DNA of 64,000 bases from Streptomyces rishiriensis. GTDB lineage: Bacteria > Actinomycetota > Actinomycetes > Streptomycetales > Streptomycetaceae. Below are positions 1 through 8,534 of the stretch, one piece after another (the stretch's first letter is position 1; the number at the start of each line of letters is the position of its first letter). Made by a program: the position numbers and the translations under genes. The stretch is taken from the NCBI RefSeq assembly GCF_003112535.1, contig NZ_BEWA01000005.1, positions 540,024-604,023 on the forward strand, given 5' to 3'. The notes under the pieces are model-generated. The model was not told the origin of the DNA, did not search any database, and saw only the letters and a list, made by a program, of their open reading frames with translations.

Positions 1-555
1 ACGGAAGGCGTCCACCTCGGCGTCCGGCAGACCGATCTCGATGGCGACCGCCTCGCCGTAGCGGACGTCGCGCACCTGGCGTCCGGTCGCGAGCAGGTCG
101 TTGTGCACCTTGCCGGCCCGCTGGTGGTCGACGGTCACCGTGGCCAGCCGGAAGCGGCGGCGGGTGAGGACGCCGAGGGAGTCGATCGCCTCGCCGACCG
201 CGCCGCCGTACGCCCGGATCAGGCCCCCCGCGCCGAGCTTGACGCCGCCGTAGTAGCGGGTGACGACGGCGACGACGTATCGCATGTCGCGGCGCAGCAG
301 CATCTGGAGCATCGGGACGCCCGCGGTGCCGCCCGGCTCGCCGTCGTCGCTCGCCTTCTGCACGGCGGCGTCCGCGCCGATGACGTACGCCCAGCAGTTG
401 TGGGTGGCGTCGGCGTGCTCCTTGCGGACGGAGGCGAGGAAGTCCTGCGCCTCCCGCTCGGTGGCCGCCGGGGCGAGGGCGCACAGGAAGCGGGACCGGT
501 TGACCTCGGTCTCGTGCACGCCCGCGCGGGCGACGGTGCGGTACTCGTCCTGCAT
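1..555 (-). CDS. YigZ/IMPACT family protein (3' end outside window)
   Basis: The reading frame starts at an ATG on the minus strand (555) and runs off the left edge, so the last residues are missing. It reads [21 protein letters not shown] at the start, followed by the YigZ hallmarks: [22 protein letters not shown] around residues 65-77 and [20 protein letters not shown]. These are typical of the UPF0029/IMPACT fold, whose bacterial members are linked to translation or proline peptide metabolism without a settled reaction. The gene is divergent from the APC permease, with about 125 bp between them. The family call is firm; the cellular role is unknown. Confidence 0.9.
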   Translation of the reverse strand, partial: MQDEYRTVARAGVHETEVNRSRFLCALAPAATEREAQDFLASVRKEHADATHNCWAYVIGADAAVQKASDDGEPGGTAGVPMLQMLLRRDMRYVVAVVTRYYGGVKLGAGGLIRAYGGAVGEAIDSLGVLTRRRFRLATVTVDHQRAGKVHNDLLATGRQVRDVRYGEAVAIEIGLPDAEVDAFR

Positions 556-681
556 CCGGTCAGCCTATGCGGTGATCGGACGGCCGACTCGCCCACGGCC
601 CGGGTGCGGGCCACGACGTGCGGGGTATCCAACGGTGGTGACCATGACCATGGCCCCGACCGACCGCAGGGAGCACGCAGC

Positions 682-2649
682 ATGACCGGCACGCGGGCAG
701 AGGAGACCGGCGCGGGTTCGACGTCCGCCCGGTGGCGCGCCTGGCTCCTGGAGGGACTGAGCGAGCAGACGGCCCGCCATCCGGGCCCGCACGCCACCCC
801 GCGCGCGGAGCAGGAGGGTCATCGCTGGTGGCGGGTGATGTGCCTCACCGGAGTCGACTACTTCTCCACGCTCGGCTACCAGCCCGGCATCGCCGCCCTC
901 GCCGCCGGGCTGCTCTCCCCGCTCGCGACGCTGGTGCTGATCGCGCTGACGCTGCTCGGCGCGCTGCCGGTGTACCGCCGGGTGGCGCACGAGAGCCCGC
1001 ACGGCGAGGGCTCCATCGCCATGCTGGAGCGGCTGCTGCCCTGGTGGTCGGGGAAGATCCTGGTGCTGGTGCTGCTGGGCTTCGCGGCCACCGACTTCAT
1101 GATCACGATCACCCTGTCCTCCGCGGACGCCGCCGCGCACGTCGTGGAGAACCCGTTCGCGCCGCACTGGATGTCCGACGGCAACGAGTGGATCACCCTG
1201 GTGCTGGTCGGCGCGCTGGGCGCGGTGTTCCTCAAGGGCTTCCGGGAGGCCATCGGCATCGCGGTGCCGCTGGTGGCGGTCTATCTCGCGCTCAACGTGG
1301 TGGTGCTGGGCGTCTCCGCCTGGGAGATCCTCACCCACCCGGTGCGGATCGCCGACTGGACCGACGCCGCGAGCGCCGAGCACTCCTCCCCGTGGATCAT
1401 GATCGGGGTGGCCCTGCTGGTCTTCCCGAAGCTGGCGCTCGGGATGTCCGGCTTCGAGACCGGGGTGGCGGTGATGCCCCAGGTCAAGGGCGATCCGACG
1501 GACACCTACGAGAAGCCCGCGGGACGGGTGCGCGACACCCGCAAGCTGCTCACCACGGCCGCGCTGATCATGAGCTGCTTTCTGCTGCTGTCCAGTCTCG
1601 CGACGACGATCCTCATCCCGCAGCAGGACTTCAAGAGCGGCGGGCCCGCGAACGGGCGGGCGCTCGCCTACCTCGCGCACGAGCACCTGGGCGAGGCCTT
1701 CGGCACCGTCTACGACGTCTCCACGATCGCCATCCTGTGGTTCGCGGGCGCCTCGGCCCTAGCCGGGCTGCTCAACCTCGTCCCGCGCTACCTCCCCCGT
1801 TACGGCATGGCCCCCGAATGGACGCGCGCGGTACGGCCGCTGGTCATGGTGTTCATGGCGGCCGCCGTCTTCATCACCCTGTGGTTCAACGCGAACGTCG
1901 ACGACCAGAGCGGCGCCTACGCGACGGGCGTGCTGGTGCTGATGCTGTCGGCGGCGTTCGCTTCCACCGTGGCGGTGCACCGCCACGGCCGGTTGCGGGC
2001 CACGCTCGGCTTCGGCGCGATCACGGCGGTCTTCGCGTACACCCTCGTCACGAACGTCATCGAACGGCCCGACGGCATCAAGATCGCGGCGATCTTCATC
2101 TTCGCCATCCTGGTCACGTCGTTCGGGTCACGGGTGGGCCGGGCCTTCGAGCTGCGCGCGGCCGAGGTGACGCTGGACGAGACCGCGGCCCGGTTCGCGG
2201 ACGAGGCCGCGCGGCACGGGCCCGTACAGCTCATCGCGAACGAACCGCAGGAACACAGCACGCGCGCGTACCGCGCCAAGGAGGGGGAGCAGCGCGCGCA
2301 CACGCCGATCCCCGGTGCGGGCCGGCCGCTGTTCCTGGAGGTGTTCGTACGGGACTCCTCCGACTTCACCGCGGACATCGACGTGCGCGGCGACGAGAAG
2401 CACGGGGTGCGCCGGCTGCGGGTGTCCGGTCCCACGGTCCCCAACAGCATCGCCGCGGTGCTGCTGGCGCTGCGCGACCGCACGGGCCGGGTCCCGCACG
2501 CGTACTTCAGCTGGACCGAGGGCAATCCGGTGAGCCATCTGATCCGCTTCCTCGTCTTCGGCGACGGCGAGGTCGCCCCCGTCACCCGCGAGGTGCTGCG
2601 CCGCGCGGAGCCGGACCCCGACCGGCGACCGCGCGTGCACGTCGGCTAG
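682..2649 (+). CDS. APC superfamily amino acid permease with soluble C-terminal domain
   Basis: This is a 655-residue integral membrane protein. A soluble N-terminus of about 50 residues leads into [14 protein letters not shown], a TM1 signature of APC-type transporters, and then about twelve hydrophobic helices to about residue 490. A final segment of about 165 residues is hydrophilic and may be a cytosolic regulatory domain. The ATG at 682 was chosen because GGGAG lies 9-13 nt upstream (669-673); the frame is open much further upstream but that part has no coding character. The substrate is unknown, probably an amino acid or polyamine. The stop codon TAG is part of the CTAG that borders the palindromic element downstream. 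Confidence 0.85.
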   Translation: MTGTRAEETGAGSTSARWRAWLLEGLSEQTARHPGPHATPRAEQEGHRWWRVMCLTGVDYFSTLGYQPGIAALAAGLLSPLATLVLIALTLLGALPVYRRVAHESPHGEGSIAMLERLLPWWSGKILVLVLLGFAATDFMITITLSSADAAAHVVENPFAPHWMSDGNEWITLVLVGALGAVFLKGFREAIGIAVPLVAVYLALNVVVLGVSAWEILTHPVRIADWTDAASAEHSSPWIMIGVALLVFPKLALGMSGFETGVAVMPQVKGDPTDTYEKPAGRVRDTRKLLTTAALIMSCFLLLSSLATTILIPQQDFKSGGPANGRALAYLAHEHLGEAFGTVYDVSTIAILWFAGASALAGLLNLVPRYLPRYGMAPEWTRAVRPLVMVFMAAAVFITLWFNANVDDQSGAYATGVLVLMLSAAFASTVAVHRHGRLRATLGFGAITAVFAYTLVTNVIERPDGIKIAAIFIFAILVTSFGSRVGRAFELRAAEVTLDETAARFADEAARHGPVQLIANEPQEHSTRAYRAKEGEQRAHTPIPGAGRPLFLEVFVRDSSDFTADIDVRGDEKHGVRRLRVSGPTVPNSIAAVLLALRDRTGRVPHAYFSWTEGNPVSHLIRFLVFGDGEVAPVTREVLRRAEPDPDRRPRVHVG

Positions 2650-2777
2650 AGGGCCTGTCGTTCGGATCAGGTCGCAGGGCATCTGCGGGGTCTGTCGATG
2701 CCGGCAACCGACGACAACGCCGCAGATGCGCGTGCCGGCCCCCGCGTCTGCGGGGTGATCCGAACGGCAGGCCCTAG
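2646..2777. repeat. CTAG-flanked palindromic mini-element, full copy
   Basis: The arms at 2650-2669 (agggcctgtcgttcggatca) and 2756-2775 are inverted repeats with 19 of 20 bases matching. The whole unit sits between two CTAG tetranucleotides (2646-2649 and 2774-2777). Each half also contains a gcatctgcggNgtt core (2680-2693, and inverted at 2715-2728), so the element is an imperfect palindrome of about 125 bp. The left CTAG carries the stop of the APC permease gene, and the right CTAG carries the stop of the convergent sixA-like gene. There is no coding capacity, which suggests a MITE-like non-autonomous element that could also serve as a bidirectional terminator. Confidence 0.75.
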
Positions 2778-3337
2778 CCTCCCCTCGGCACGGTCGCCGA
2801 GGTGAGCACGGCCGCGCCGGGCGCCAGCGCCCGCCAGCCGGGCCCGTGCCAGGTCAGGACGGCGATCGCCGATGTCGGGAACTTCAGCCGCACCCGGTCG
2901 AGGGCGTCGCCGAGGCCCTCCCCGGCCAGGGCGAGGACGAGTTCCTCCAGACCGGGGTTGTGCCCGACCAGCAGCAGGGCGCCGACCCCGTCGGGCGTCT
3001 CGCGGACGACCTCCACAAGCTCGGGCACGTCCGCCCCGTAGAGCCGCGGGTCGAAGCGCACCGGGGGCGGCGCGTCCCACTCGGCGCACGCCAGCTCCCA
3101 GGTACGACGGGCACGGACGGCGGTGGAGCACAGGGCGAGATCCGGCCGGCAGCCGGCCTCGGCGAGGGCGCGGCCCGCCGCCGGCGCGTCCCTGAGGCCG
3201 CGCGGGGCGAGCGGCCTGTCGTGGTCGGGGACGCCGTGCGGCCAGGCCGACTTGGCGTGCCGCAGCACGACCAGCCGGCGCGGCGCACCGGCGCCTGCCG
3301 CTCCGACGCCCGGTCCCCCGGCGTCGGGCGCGGTCAC
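2774..3337 (-). CDS. SixA-type histidine phosphatase
   Basis: This 187-residue protein belongs to the histidine phosphatase superfamily (SixA/phosphoglycerate mutase fold). The phosphate-accepting motif LRHAKSAW lies near residue 27 (catalytic His) and the second active-site histidine lies in LLVGHNPGLEEL. The frame extends upstream, but the GTG at 3337 is preferred because it forms a GTGA overlap with the stop of the upstream gene (3334-3336), which points to translational coupling. SixA proteins dephosphorylate phosphohistidine in phosphotransfer proteins; the target here is unknown. The stop codon TAG is contributed by the border of the palindromic element. Confidence 0.85.
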   Translation of the reverse strand: MTAPDAGGPGVGAAGAGAPRRLVVLRHAKSAWPHGVPDHDRPLAPRGLRDAPAAGRALAEAGCRPDLALCSTAVRARRTWELACAEWDAPPPVRFDPRLYGADVPELVEVVRETPDGVGALLLVGHNPGLEELVLALAGEGLGDALDRVRLKFPTSAIAVLTWHGPGWRALAPGAAVLTSATVPRGG

Positions 3338-4080
3338 GCCGGGGCTCCGAGGTCGCGGGTGAGTTCCAGGCCGAGCAGACGGTCGGCGTAGGCGTACGTC
3401 TCGAAGCGGGCGCCCGCGGGGAGTTCGGGGCCGGCGTCGGCCACCCACCGCAGCACGCGCAGCACCTCGGGCACGTCGAGATCGTCCTCCCAGGCGGTGC
3501 GCAGCCGCCCGCGCAGTTCTTCGGGAACCGGTCGCGAGGGCTGCCGCGCCCAGTCGGCGACGGCCCGCCGCCAGCGCGCAAGGCGGTCGTGGGCCTCGGC
3601 CAGTGCCGTCGCGTCGAGCCGGAGGGGCTCCGTACGGGGCGCGGACAGCAGGGCGAGACGCAGAACGGCCGGGTCGGCGTCCGGCACGGCGCCCCGCGTC
3701 TGCGCCCCGGGCAGGGCGCCCTCGGCCGGCGCGACGGCGATCCGCACCCCGCCTTCAGGACTCGGGACGTCCTGGCCCGCCACGTGCAGGACCTGCGCCT
3801 CGCCCACGCCGGCCCCGAGGTCCCGGCCGTCCTCGAAAGGGTGCATGCCGAGGGCGGTGGCGCCGGCCCGCAGCTCCGCCTGGTCGCGGTCGCCGGTGAG
3901 CAGGAGCCAGGCTGGCGTGCCGCCCAGTTCCAGCGCGCGCACGAGGAGGTCGGCGACGAGCAGCACCCTGAGCGACGCGGCCCCGTACCCCGAGGCATGC
4001 GCCTCGACACGGGTCAGCCCCCGCCGGACGGGGGCGGCGAGGGCGGGTTCGCCGGTTCGGGCGTCGATGATGCGCAGCAC
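3334..4080 (-). CDS. Degenerate cysteinyl-tRNA synthetase/MshC-like protein
   Basis: This 248-residue protein resembles a shortened cysteinyl-tRNA synthetase. The start MLRIIDARTGEP matches the CysS/MshC N-terminus, residues about 145-185 (VLRLALLSA, ALAEAHDRLARW) match the anticodon-stem-contact helices, and the end (AWEDDLDVPEVLRVL) matches the DDLNTPEAL-like C-terminal region. The catalytic HIGH motif is not recognisable (HASGYGAASLRV in its place), the zinc-binding cysteines are absent and no KMSKS is visible. It is about half the length of CysS (about 460 aa), so aminoacylation is unlikely. It overlaps the sixA-like gene by four bases (GTGA). The family call is an inference from pattern similarity. 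Confidence 0.65.
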   Translation of the reverse strand: MLRIIDARTGEPALAAPVRRGLTRVEAHASGYGAASLRVLLVADLLVRALELGGTPAWLLLTGDRDQAELRAGATALGMHPFEDGRDLGAGVGEAQVLHVAGQDVPSPEGGVRIAVAPAEGALPGAQTRGAVPDADPAVLRLALLSAPRTEPLRLDATALAEAHDRLARWRRAVADWARQPSRPVPEELRGRLRTAWEDDLDVPEVLRVLRWVADAGPELPAGARFETYAYADRLLGLELTRDLGAPA

Positions 4081-4245
4081 GTGCCGAGCCTAGGCGGACG
4101 GCGGCGGGTTCGCAGGCAGGGCCGGAAAGGCGAGGCCCGGAATCAGGATCCGCGACAAGCTGTTGACCCTTTGGTCGGATCCTGCACGACACGAGAACAC
4201 CGTCCGACCGTTTCTGATTGTTTCTGACCGTTAAGGAGGCCGCCG

Positions 4246-4653
4246 GTGTACGGCGACGAGGCGACGATCCGCAAGATCCTCACCGGAGCGGGTGACACCT
4301 GGGCCGTGGTGGGCCTGTCGACGAACCGCGGCCGTGCGGCCTACGGCGTCGCCGAGGTGCTCCGGCGCTTCGGCAAGCGGGTCGTGCCCGTCCATCCGAA
4401 GGCGGAGACCGTGCACGGCGAGCAGGGGTACGCCTCCCTCGCGGACATCCCCTTCGCAGTGGACGTCGTCGACGTCTTCGTCAACAGCGAGCTCGCGGGA
4501 GCCGTCGCCGACGAGGCCGTGGCCAAGGGCGCGCGGGCGGTGTGGTTCCAGCTCGGCGTCGTCGACGAGGCGGCCTACGACCGCACCCGGGCCGCAGGCG
4601 TGGAGATGGTCATGGACCGCTGCCCGGCGATCGAGATCCCCCGCCTGCCCTGA
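4246..4653 (+). CDS. CoA-binding (YccU-type) protein
   Basis: This 135-residue protein has a single Rossmann-like CoA_binding_2 domain. Visible motifs are AVVGLSTNRGRAAYGVAEVL, the VVPVHPKAE strand, VDVVDVFVN and GARAVWFQLGVV near residues 95-107, with a final cysteine in MDRCPAIE. The domain is related to the nucleotide-binding half of succinyl-CoA synthetase. The start is GTG at 4246 with an excellent AAGGAGG ribosome site at 4233-4239. It lies alone on the plus strand, divergent from the CysS-like gene. Homologues bind CoA but have no proven reaction. Confidence 0.88.
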   Translation: MYGDEATIRKILTGAGDTWAVVGLSTNRGRAAYGVAEVLRRFGKRVVPVHPKAETVHGEQGYASLADIPFAVDVVDVFVNSELAGAVADEAVAKGARAVWFQLGVVDEAAYDRTRAAGVEMVMDRCPAIEIPRLP

Positions 4654-4761
4654 CGCCCCTGTTCCCCGGCGACCCGCTACGGGGGCCGGGGAAGCGCCGC
4701 GCCCCCGCCGAGGGCGGGGCGCCGGCCCGCCGGCCGCGACGTACGGGCCGTACCGGCTGCC

Positions 4762-4767
4762 CATAAT
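4762..4767 (+). promoter_or_regulatory. -10 box (CATAAT) of a likely leaderless pobA transcript
   Basis: CATAAT is followed by six bases and then the GTG at 4774. Transcription from this box would begin at or next to the start codon, and no ribosome site precedes the gene. No good -35 is visible. Confidence 0.5.
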
Positions 4768-4773
4768 GTGCGG

Positions 4774-5982
4774 GTGACCACCGACTCCCCTTCCCCCCGC
4801 CATGTTCCGGTCGTCGTCGTGGGCGCGGGCCCGGCGGGCCTCACCGTCGGCAACATCCTGCGGGCCGCGTCCGTCGACTGTGTCGTACTGGAGGCGGAGA
4901 GCCGTGAGTTCATCGAGCGGCGGCCGCGGGCCGGCGTCATCGAGGAGGGGGCCGTGCGCTCACTGCAGCGCCGCGGTCTGGCGGACAACCTGTCCAAGCG
5001 CGCCCAGCGGCACTCGTCGTGCGAGTTCCGCTTCGGCGGCGAACGCTACCGCTTCCCCTACACCGACCTGACCGGCCGTCACCACTGGGTGTATCCGCAG
5101 CCGTTGCTGGTGGCGGACCTCGCCCACGAGTACGTCGACGTGCGCGGCGGCGACGCCCGCTTCTCGGTGCGCGACGTCGCCCTGCACGACCTCGACACCG
5201 CTCGGCCGTCCGTGACGTACACCTGCCCCGACACCGGTGAACTCCGGTCGCTGACCTGCGACTTCGTCGTCGGCGCGGACGGCCCGCGCGGGGCGGCCCG
5301 GGCCGCGCTGCCGACCGCGCACGCACGGATCGCCCGGCACGACTACGGCATAGGCTGGCTGGCGCTGCTCGCCGAGGCGCCGCCGTCCTCCGACTGCGTG
5401 CTGTTCGGCGTCCATCCGAACGGCTTCGCCGGGCACATGGCGCGCAGCCCCGGGGTGACCCGCTACTACCTGCAGTGCCCGCCCGGCGACGACCCGGAGA
5501 ACTGGTCCCCCGACCGCGTCTGGTCCGAGCTGCACCAGCGCCTGGAGGGGGCGGACGCGCCGGCGCTCACCGAGGGCCCGCTGACCGAGAAGCGCGTGCT
5601 CGACATGCACGACTACGTGGTCGAGCCGATGACGTACGGGCGGCTCTTCCTGGCCGGCGACTCGGCCCACCTCGTGGCGCCCATCGCGGCGAAGGGCATG
5701 AACCTCGCCCTGCACGACGCGTTCCTGCTGGGCGACGCCCTGGTCGCCTACCTGGACGGCGACGACGGGACCGGCCTGGACGGCTACTCGGAGGCCTGTC
5801 TGCGCCGGGCGTGGGACTACCAGGAGTTCTCGCAGTGGCTGTCCGAGGTCTTCCACGGGGCCGCGTCGGGGGACCCCTTCCGCGCGGGCACGACGTTCGC
5901 GCGACTGCGCCGCCTGTTCACGTCCCCCGCCGCCGCTGCCGCCTTCGCGGAACAGTACCTCGGCGCCTCGGAGCGCTACTGA
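4774..5982 (+). CDS. pobA: 4-hydroxybenzoate 3-monooxygenase
   Basis: This 402-residue FAD-dependent aromatic hydroxylase converts 4-hydroxybenzoate to protocatechuate with NADPH and O2. Visible motifs are the dinucleotide-binding VVVVGAGPAGLTVGN, the DG motif VVGADGPRG near residue 165, and the second FAD motif FLAGDSAHLVAPIAAKGMNLALHD near residues 288-311, which is characteristic of PobA rather than of general UbiH-type enzymes. GTG codons at 4768 and 4774 are both possible; 4774 fits the -10 box spacing. No protocatechuate-pathway genes are adjacent, so it must feed a ring-cleavage pathway encoded elsewhere. Confidence 0.9.
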   Translation: MTTDSPSPRHVPVVVVGAGPAGLTVGNILRAASVDCVVLEAESREFIERRPRAGVIEEGAVRSLQRRGLADNLSKRAQRHSSCEFRFGGERYRFPYTDLTGRHHWVYPQPLLVADLAHEYVDVRGGDARFSVRDVALHDLDTARPSVTYTCPDTGELRSLTCDFVVGADGPRGAARAALPTAHARIARHDYGIGWLALLAEAPPSSDCVLFGVHPNGFAGHMARSPGVTRYYLQCPPGDDPENWSPDRVWSELHQRLEGADAPALTEGPLTEKRVLDMHDYVVEPMTYGRLFLAGDSAHLVAPIAAKGMNLALHDAFLLGDALVAYLDGDDGTGLDGYSEACLRRAWDYQEFSQWLSEVFHGAASGDPFRAGTTFARLRRLFTSPAAAAAFAEQYLGASERY

Positions 5983-5998
5983 CGCCGACGCGACCGGC

Positions 5999-6358
5999 TC
6001 AGTCGTGCACCGGCTGGTCCCCGAGCCGGTGGTCCGCCACGCTCAGCGCCTCGTCGACCAGGCGGCGCAGATGGCCGTCGGAGAGCGAGTAGATCACCCG
6101 GCGGCCCTCCTTGCGGGTGTTCACGAGCCCGGCCAGCCGCAGCCTCGCCAGATGCTGACTCACCGCCGGACGGGCCGCGCCGCAGCGTTCCGTCAGGGTC
6201 GTCACGTCGGCCTCGCCGGAGGCGAGAGCGTGCAGCAGGGTGAGCCGGGTGCGGTCGCCGAGCAGGGCGAGCAGCTCGGCGGCGAGGGCGAACTGCTCCT
6301 CGCCGGGGGTGCGCGGATGCGCATGGTGTGCAGGTGACAGGTGCATGCGTGCGCTCAT
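5999..6358 (-). CDS. ArsR/SmtB family metal-responsive repressor
   Basis: This 119-residue winged-helix repressor has its recognition helix in ARPAVSQHLARLRLAGLV and its wing in NTRKEGRRVIYSL. The C-terminal helix carries D-G-H followed 14 residues later by another His, which matches three of the four ligands of the SmtB/CzrA/NmtR alpha5 metal site; the fourth position is Val. The N-terminus is also His-rich (HLSPAHHAHP). The ATG at 6358 lies six bases from a CATTAT -10 box, so the mRNA is probably leaderless. It is divergent from the cation exporter, its likely target. A zinc, cobalt or nickel response is inferred. Confidence 0.88.
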   Translation of the reverse strand: MSARMHLSPAHHAHPRTPGEEQFALAAELLALLGDRTRLTLLHALASGEADVTTLTERCGAARPAVSQHLARLRLAGLVNTRKEGRRVIYSLSDGHLRRLVDEALSVADHRLGDQPVHD

Positions 6359-6363
6359 ACGCA

Positions 6364-6370
6364 CATAATG
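6364..6370. promoter_or_regulatory. Overlapping divergent -10 boxes, arsR / cation exporter
   Basis: CATAAT (6364-6369, plus strand) and CATTAT (6365-6370 read on the minus strand) share the same seven bases. The minus box is six bases from the arsR ATG. The plus box gives a leader of about 45 nt for the exporter. A repressor bound here would shut both genes at once. Confidence 0.5.
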
Positions 6371-6420
6371 GCCGAGTGGGCGCGGCCGCGTCCACCTGGC
6401 CGCACCGGAAGGGGACCGAC

Positions 6421-7662
6421 GTGAGCGACCGGCACGACCACCACCACGACCACGGACACGACCACGCGCGCGGGCGCCACCAAGGACAGCCGCACGGTCA
6501 CCCCCACGTCCACGCCGACACCCACGCCGACACCCACGCCGACACCGACGCCGACGGCCACGGCTGCACCCCGGCTCAATCCCACTCCCCCGCCCGGACC
6601 GAGCACCCGCACCCACACCCGCACCCACACCCACGTTCCCCCCTCCCCCTCTCCCCCGTCCCGGGGCGCCTCCGTCACCGCCTCTCCCATGCCCTCACCC
6701 CGCACTCCCACGAGAGCGCCGACAAGCTGGATCCGGCCCTGGAGTCGTCGGCCCGGGGCATGCGCGCGCTGTGGGTGTCACTGGCGGTGCTGGGCGGGAC
6801 GGCCGTCGCGCAGGCGGTGGTGGTCGTGCTGTCGGGGTCGGTCGCGCTGCTCGGCGACACGGTGCACAACGCGGCCGACGCGCTGACGGCCGTACCGCTC
6901 GGGATCGCCTTCGTGCTGGGCCGCCGAGCGGCCACCCGTCGCTTCACCTACGGCTTCGGACGGGCCGAGGACCTCGCGGGCATGGCGATCGTGCTGACGA
7001 TCGCCGCGTCCGCGCTCTTCGCCGGGTGGGCGGCGGTCGAGCGGCTGCTGAATCCGCGGCCCGTCGATCACGTCGGCGCCGTCGCCGTGGCCGCGCTGGT
7101 GGGCTTCGCGGGCAACGAATGGGTCGCGCGCCACCGGATCCGGGTGGGCCGTTCGATCGGTTCGGCCGCGCTGGTCGCGGACGGACTGCACGCGCGCACC
7201 GACGGGTTCACCTCGCTGGCGGTACTGGTGGGCGCGGGCGGCTCGGCGCTGGGCTGGCGACTCGCCGACCCGGTCGTGGGGCTGGCGATCACCGCGGTGA
7301 TCGCGCTGGTGCTGCGGGACGCGGCCCGGGAGGTGTTCCGGCGGGTGCTGGACGCCGTCGACCCCGCCCTGGTGGACCGGGCCGAGCGTGCGGTGCGGGA
7401 GGTCGAAGGGGTGTCCGGGGTGGGCGAGTTGCGGCTGCGCTGGATCGGGCACCGGCTGCGGGCCGAGGTGGCGGTCGTCGTGGACGGCGACGCGACGGTA
7501 CGTCAGGCGCACCGGATCGCCGTGGCGGCCGAACACGCACTTCTGCACGCGGTGCCGCGTCTGACGGCCGCGCTGGTCCACGCGGACCCGGCGCCGGCGC
7601 CCGGCGAGGACGACCCGCACCTGCTCCTCGCTCACCACGGCCCGACGCGGGTCCTGGGGTAG
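6421..7662 (+). CDS. Cation diffusion facilitator (zinc-type) with His-rich N-terminus
   Basis: This 413-residue membrane exporter belongs to the CDF/ZnT family. The first 95 residues are crowded with His and Asp (runs such as HDHHHDHGHDH and repeated HADT), a typical metal-binding antenna. Six hydrophobic helices follow, with the paired HxxxD metal motifs HNAAD (TM2) and HARTD (TM5), which point to Zn2+ as main substrate. The C-terminal ZT-dimer domain begins near residue 315. The GTG at 6421 has GGAAGGGGA upstream. It is divergent from an ArsR sensor, forming a classic metal-inducible efflux pair. Confidence 0.9.
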   Translation: MSDRHDHHHDHGHDHARGRHQGQPHGHPHVHADTHADTHADTDADGHGCTPAQSHSPARTEHPHPHPHPHPRSPLPLSPVPGRLRHRLSHALTPHSHESADKLDPALESSARGMRALWVSLAVLGGTAVAQAVVVVLSGSVALLGDTVHNAADALTAVPLGIAFVLGRRAATRRFTYGFGRAEDLAGMAIVLTIAASALFAGWAAVERLLNPRPVDHVGAVAVAALVGFAGNEWVARHRIRVGRSIGSAALVADGLHARTDGFTSLAVLVGAGGSALGWRLADPVVGLAITAVIALVLRDAAREVFRRVLDAVDPALVDRAERAVREVEGVSGVGELRLRWIGHRLRAEVAVVVDGDATVRQAHRIAVAAEHALLHAVPRLTAALVHADPAPAPGEDDPHLLLAHHGPTRVLG

Positions 7663-7725
7663 ACCGCCCCCTCGGTCCGCGGTGCGCCAGCCGGCCGCGC
7701 GCCAGCCGGACGCCCGCCCTGCGCC

Positions 7726-7770
7726 TGCCGTGCGTCCTTCTGCCGTGCGTCTGCCTGCCGTGCGTCTCGG
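7726..7770. repeat. 15-bp tandem repeat, three units
   Basis: Three consecutive 15-bp units each begin with tgccgtgcgtc (7726, 7741, 7756). They lie in the 124-bp gap between the convergent exporter and XRE-cupin genes. No other feature was seen in the gap. Confidence 0.7.
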
Positions 7771-7786
7771 CACCTCGCGTTGCGTG

Positions 7787-8374
7787 TCAGTGCACGGGCG
7801 CGGTCGCGGGCGGGGGCACCGAGACCGTCAGGACCATCCGCGTCGGGACCTCGCCGAGGTTGGCGTACCGGTGCGCGGCGTCGGCCTCGAAGGTGACGCT
7901 CGCGCCGGCCGGGACGCGGTGTTCCGTGCCGTCGACGGTGAGGGTGAGCTCTCCGGCGGTGACATGGGCGATCTCGACCGTGCCGAGCGGGTGCGGGTCC
8001 GAGCCGCTGCTCTCGCCGGGCATCAGCAGCCAGTCCCACATCTCCAGCGGACCCGGCGCCTCGGCGCCCGCGAGGAGCCGGCTGTAGCTGCCCGCGTCGG
8101 TGTGCCACAGCCGCACCGCCTGGTCGGCGGGGACGACACGGACCTTCGGGCCGCGCTCGTAGTCGAGCAGGGTGGTGATGCTGACGCCGAGCGCGTCACC
8201 GATCTTGACGACCGTGCCGAGGCTGGGATTGGTGCGGGCCTGCTCGATCTGGATCAGCATGCCGCGGCTTACCGCGGCGCGCGCCGCGAGCGCGTCGAGG
8301 GTGAAGCCGCGTTCGGTGCGCCACCGCTTGACGTTGCGCGCCAGGGACTGGGTCAGCAGGTCGAGGTCAGACAC
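7787..8374 (-). CDS. XRE family regulator with C-terminal cupin
   Basis: This 195-residue protein has an N-terminal helix-turn-helix of the Cro/CI type (LDALAARAAVSRGMLIQIEQ, about residues 23-42) and a C-terminal double-stranded beta-helix cupin (GTVEIAHVTAGELTLTVDG through the AHRYAN turn, about residues 130-185). This layout is common in regulators that sense small carboxylates or amino acids. The start is uncertain: GTG at 8374 is given, while an ATG at 8410 would add 12 residues. A GGTGCAC inverted repeat lies upstream at 8479-8498. The effector is unknown. Confidence 0.85.
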   Translation of the reverse strand: MSDLDLLTQSLARNVKRWRTERGFTLDALAARAAVSRGMLIQIEQARTNPSLGTVVKIGDALGVSITTLLDYERGPKVRVVPADQAVRLWHTDAGSYSRLLAGAEAPGPLEMWDWLLMPGESSGSDPHPLGTVEIAHVTAGELTLTVDGTEHRVPAGASVTFEADAAHRYANLGEVPTRMVLTVSVPPPATAPVH

Positions 8375-8478
8375 GTTCCGTCCCGTTCCACCCTGTTCCG
8401 CCTTTTCCATCCGGTTCCCCCGCGGTCCCGGAGTACAGCGTTCTGCATGACAGGGTTCATTTTCCCGGACTACGGCGT

Positions 8479-8498
8479 GGTGCACCCGCTCGTGCACC
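8479..8498. promoter_or_regulatory. Inverted repeat GGTGCAC-N6-GTGCACC
   Basis: The seven-base arms match perfectly around a six-base spacer, between the XRE-cupin gene start and the end of the acyltransferase gene, both on the minus strand. It could be the regulator's own operator or a terminator of the upstream acyltransferase gene, whose stop is 36 bp away. Confidence 0.4.
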
Positions 8499-8534
8499 GA
8501 ACTGTACTGCGCCGCTTGCTCGCCGCGGTCGCCC

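Noticed and set aside
7726..7770. Short repeats as a CRISPR-like array
   Set aside because: The units are contiguous with no spacers and no cas genes exist in the window; the same holds for 10908-10979 and 47986-48036.
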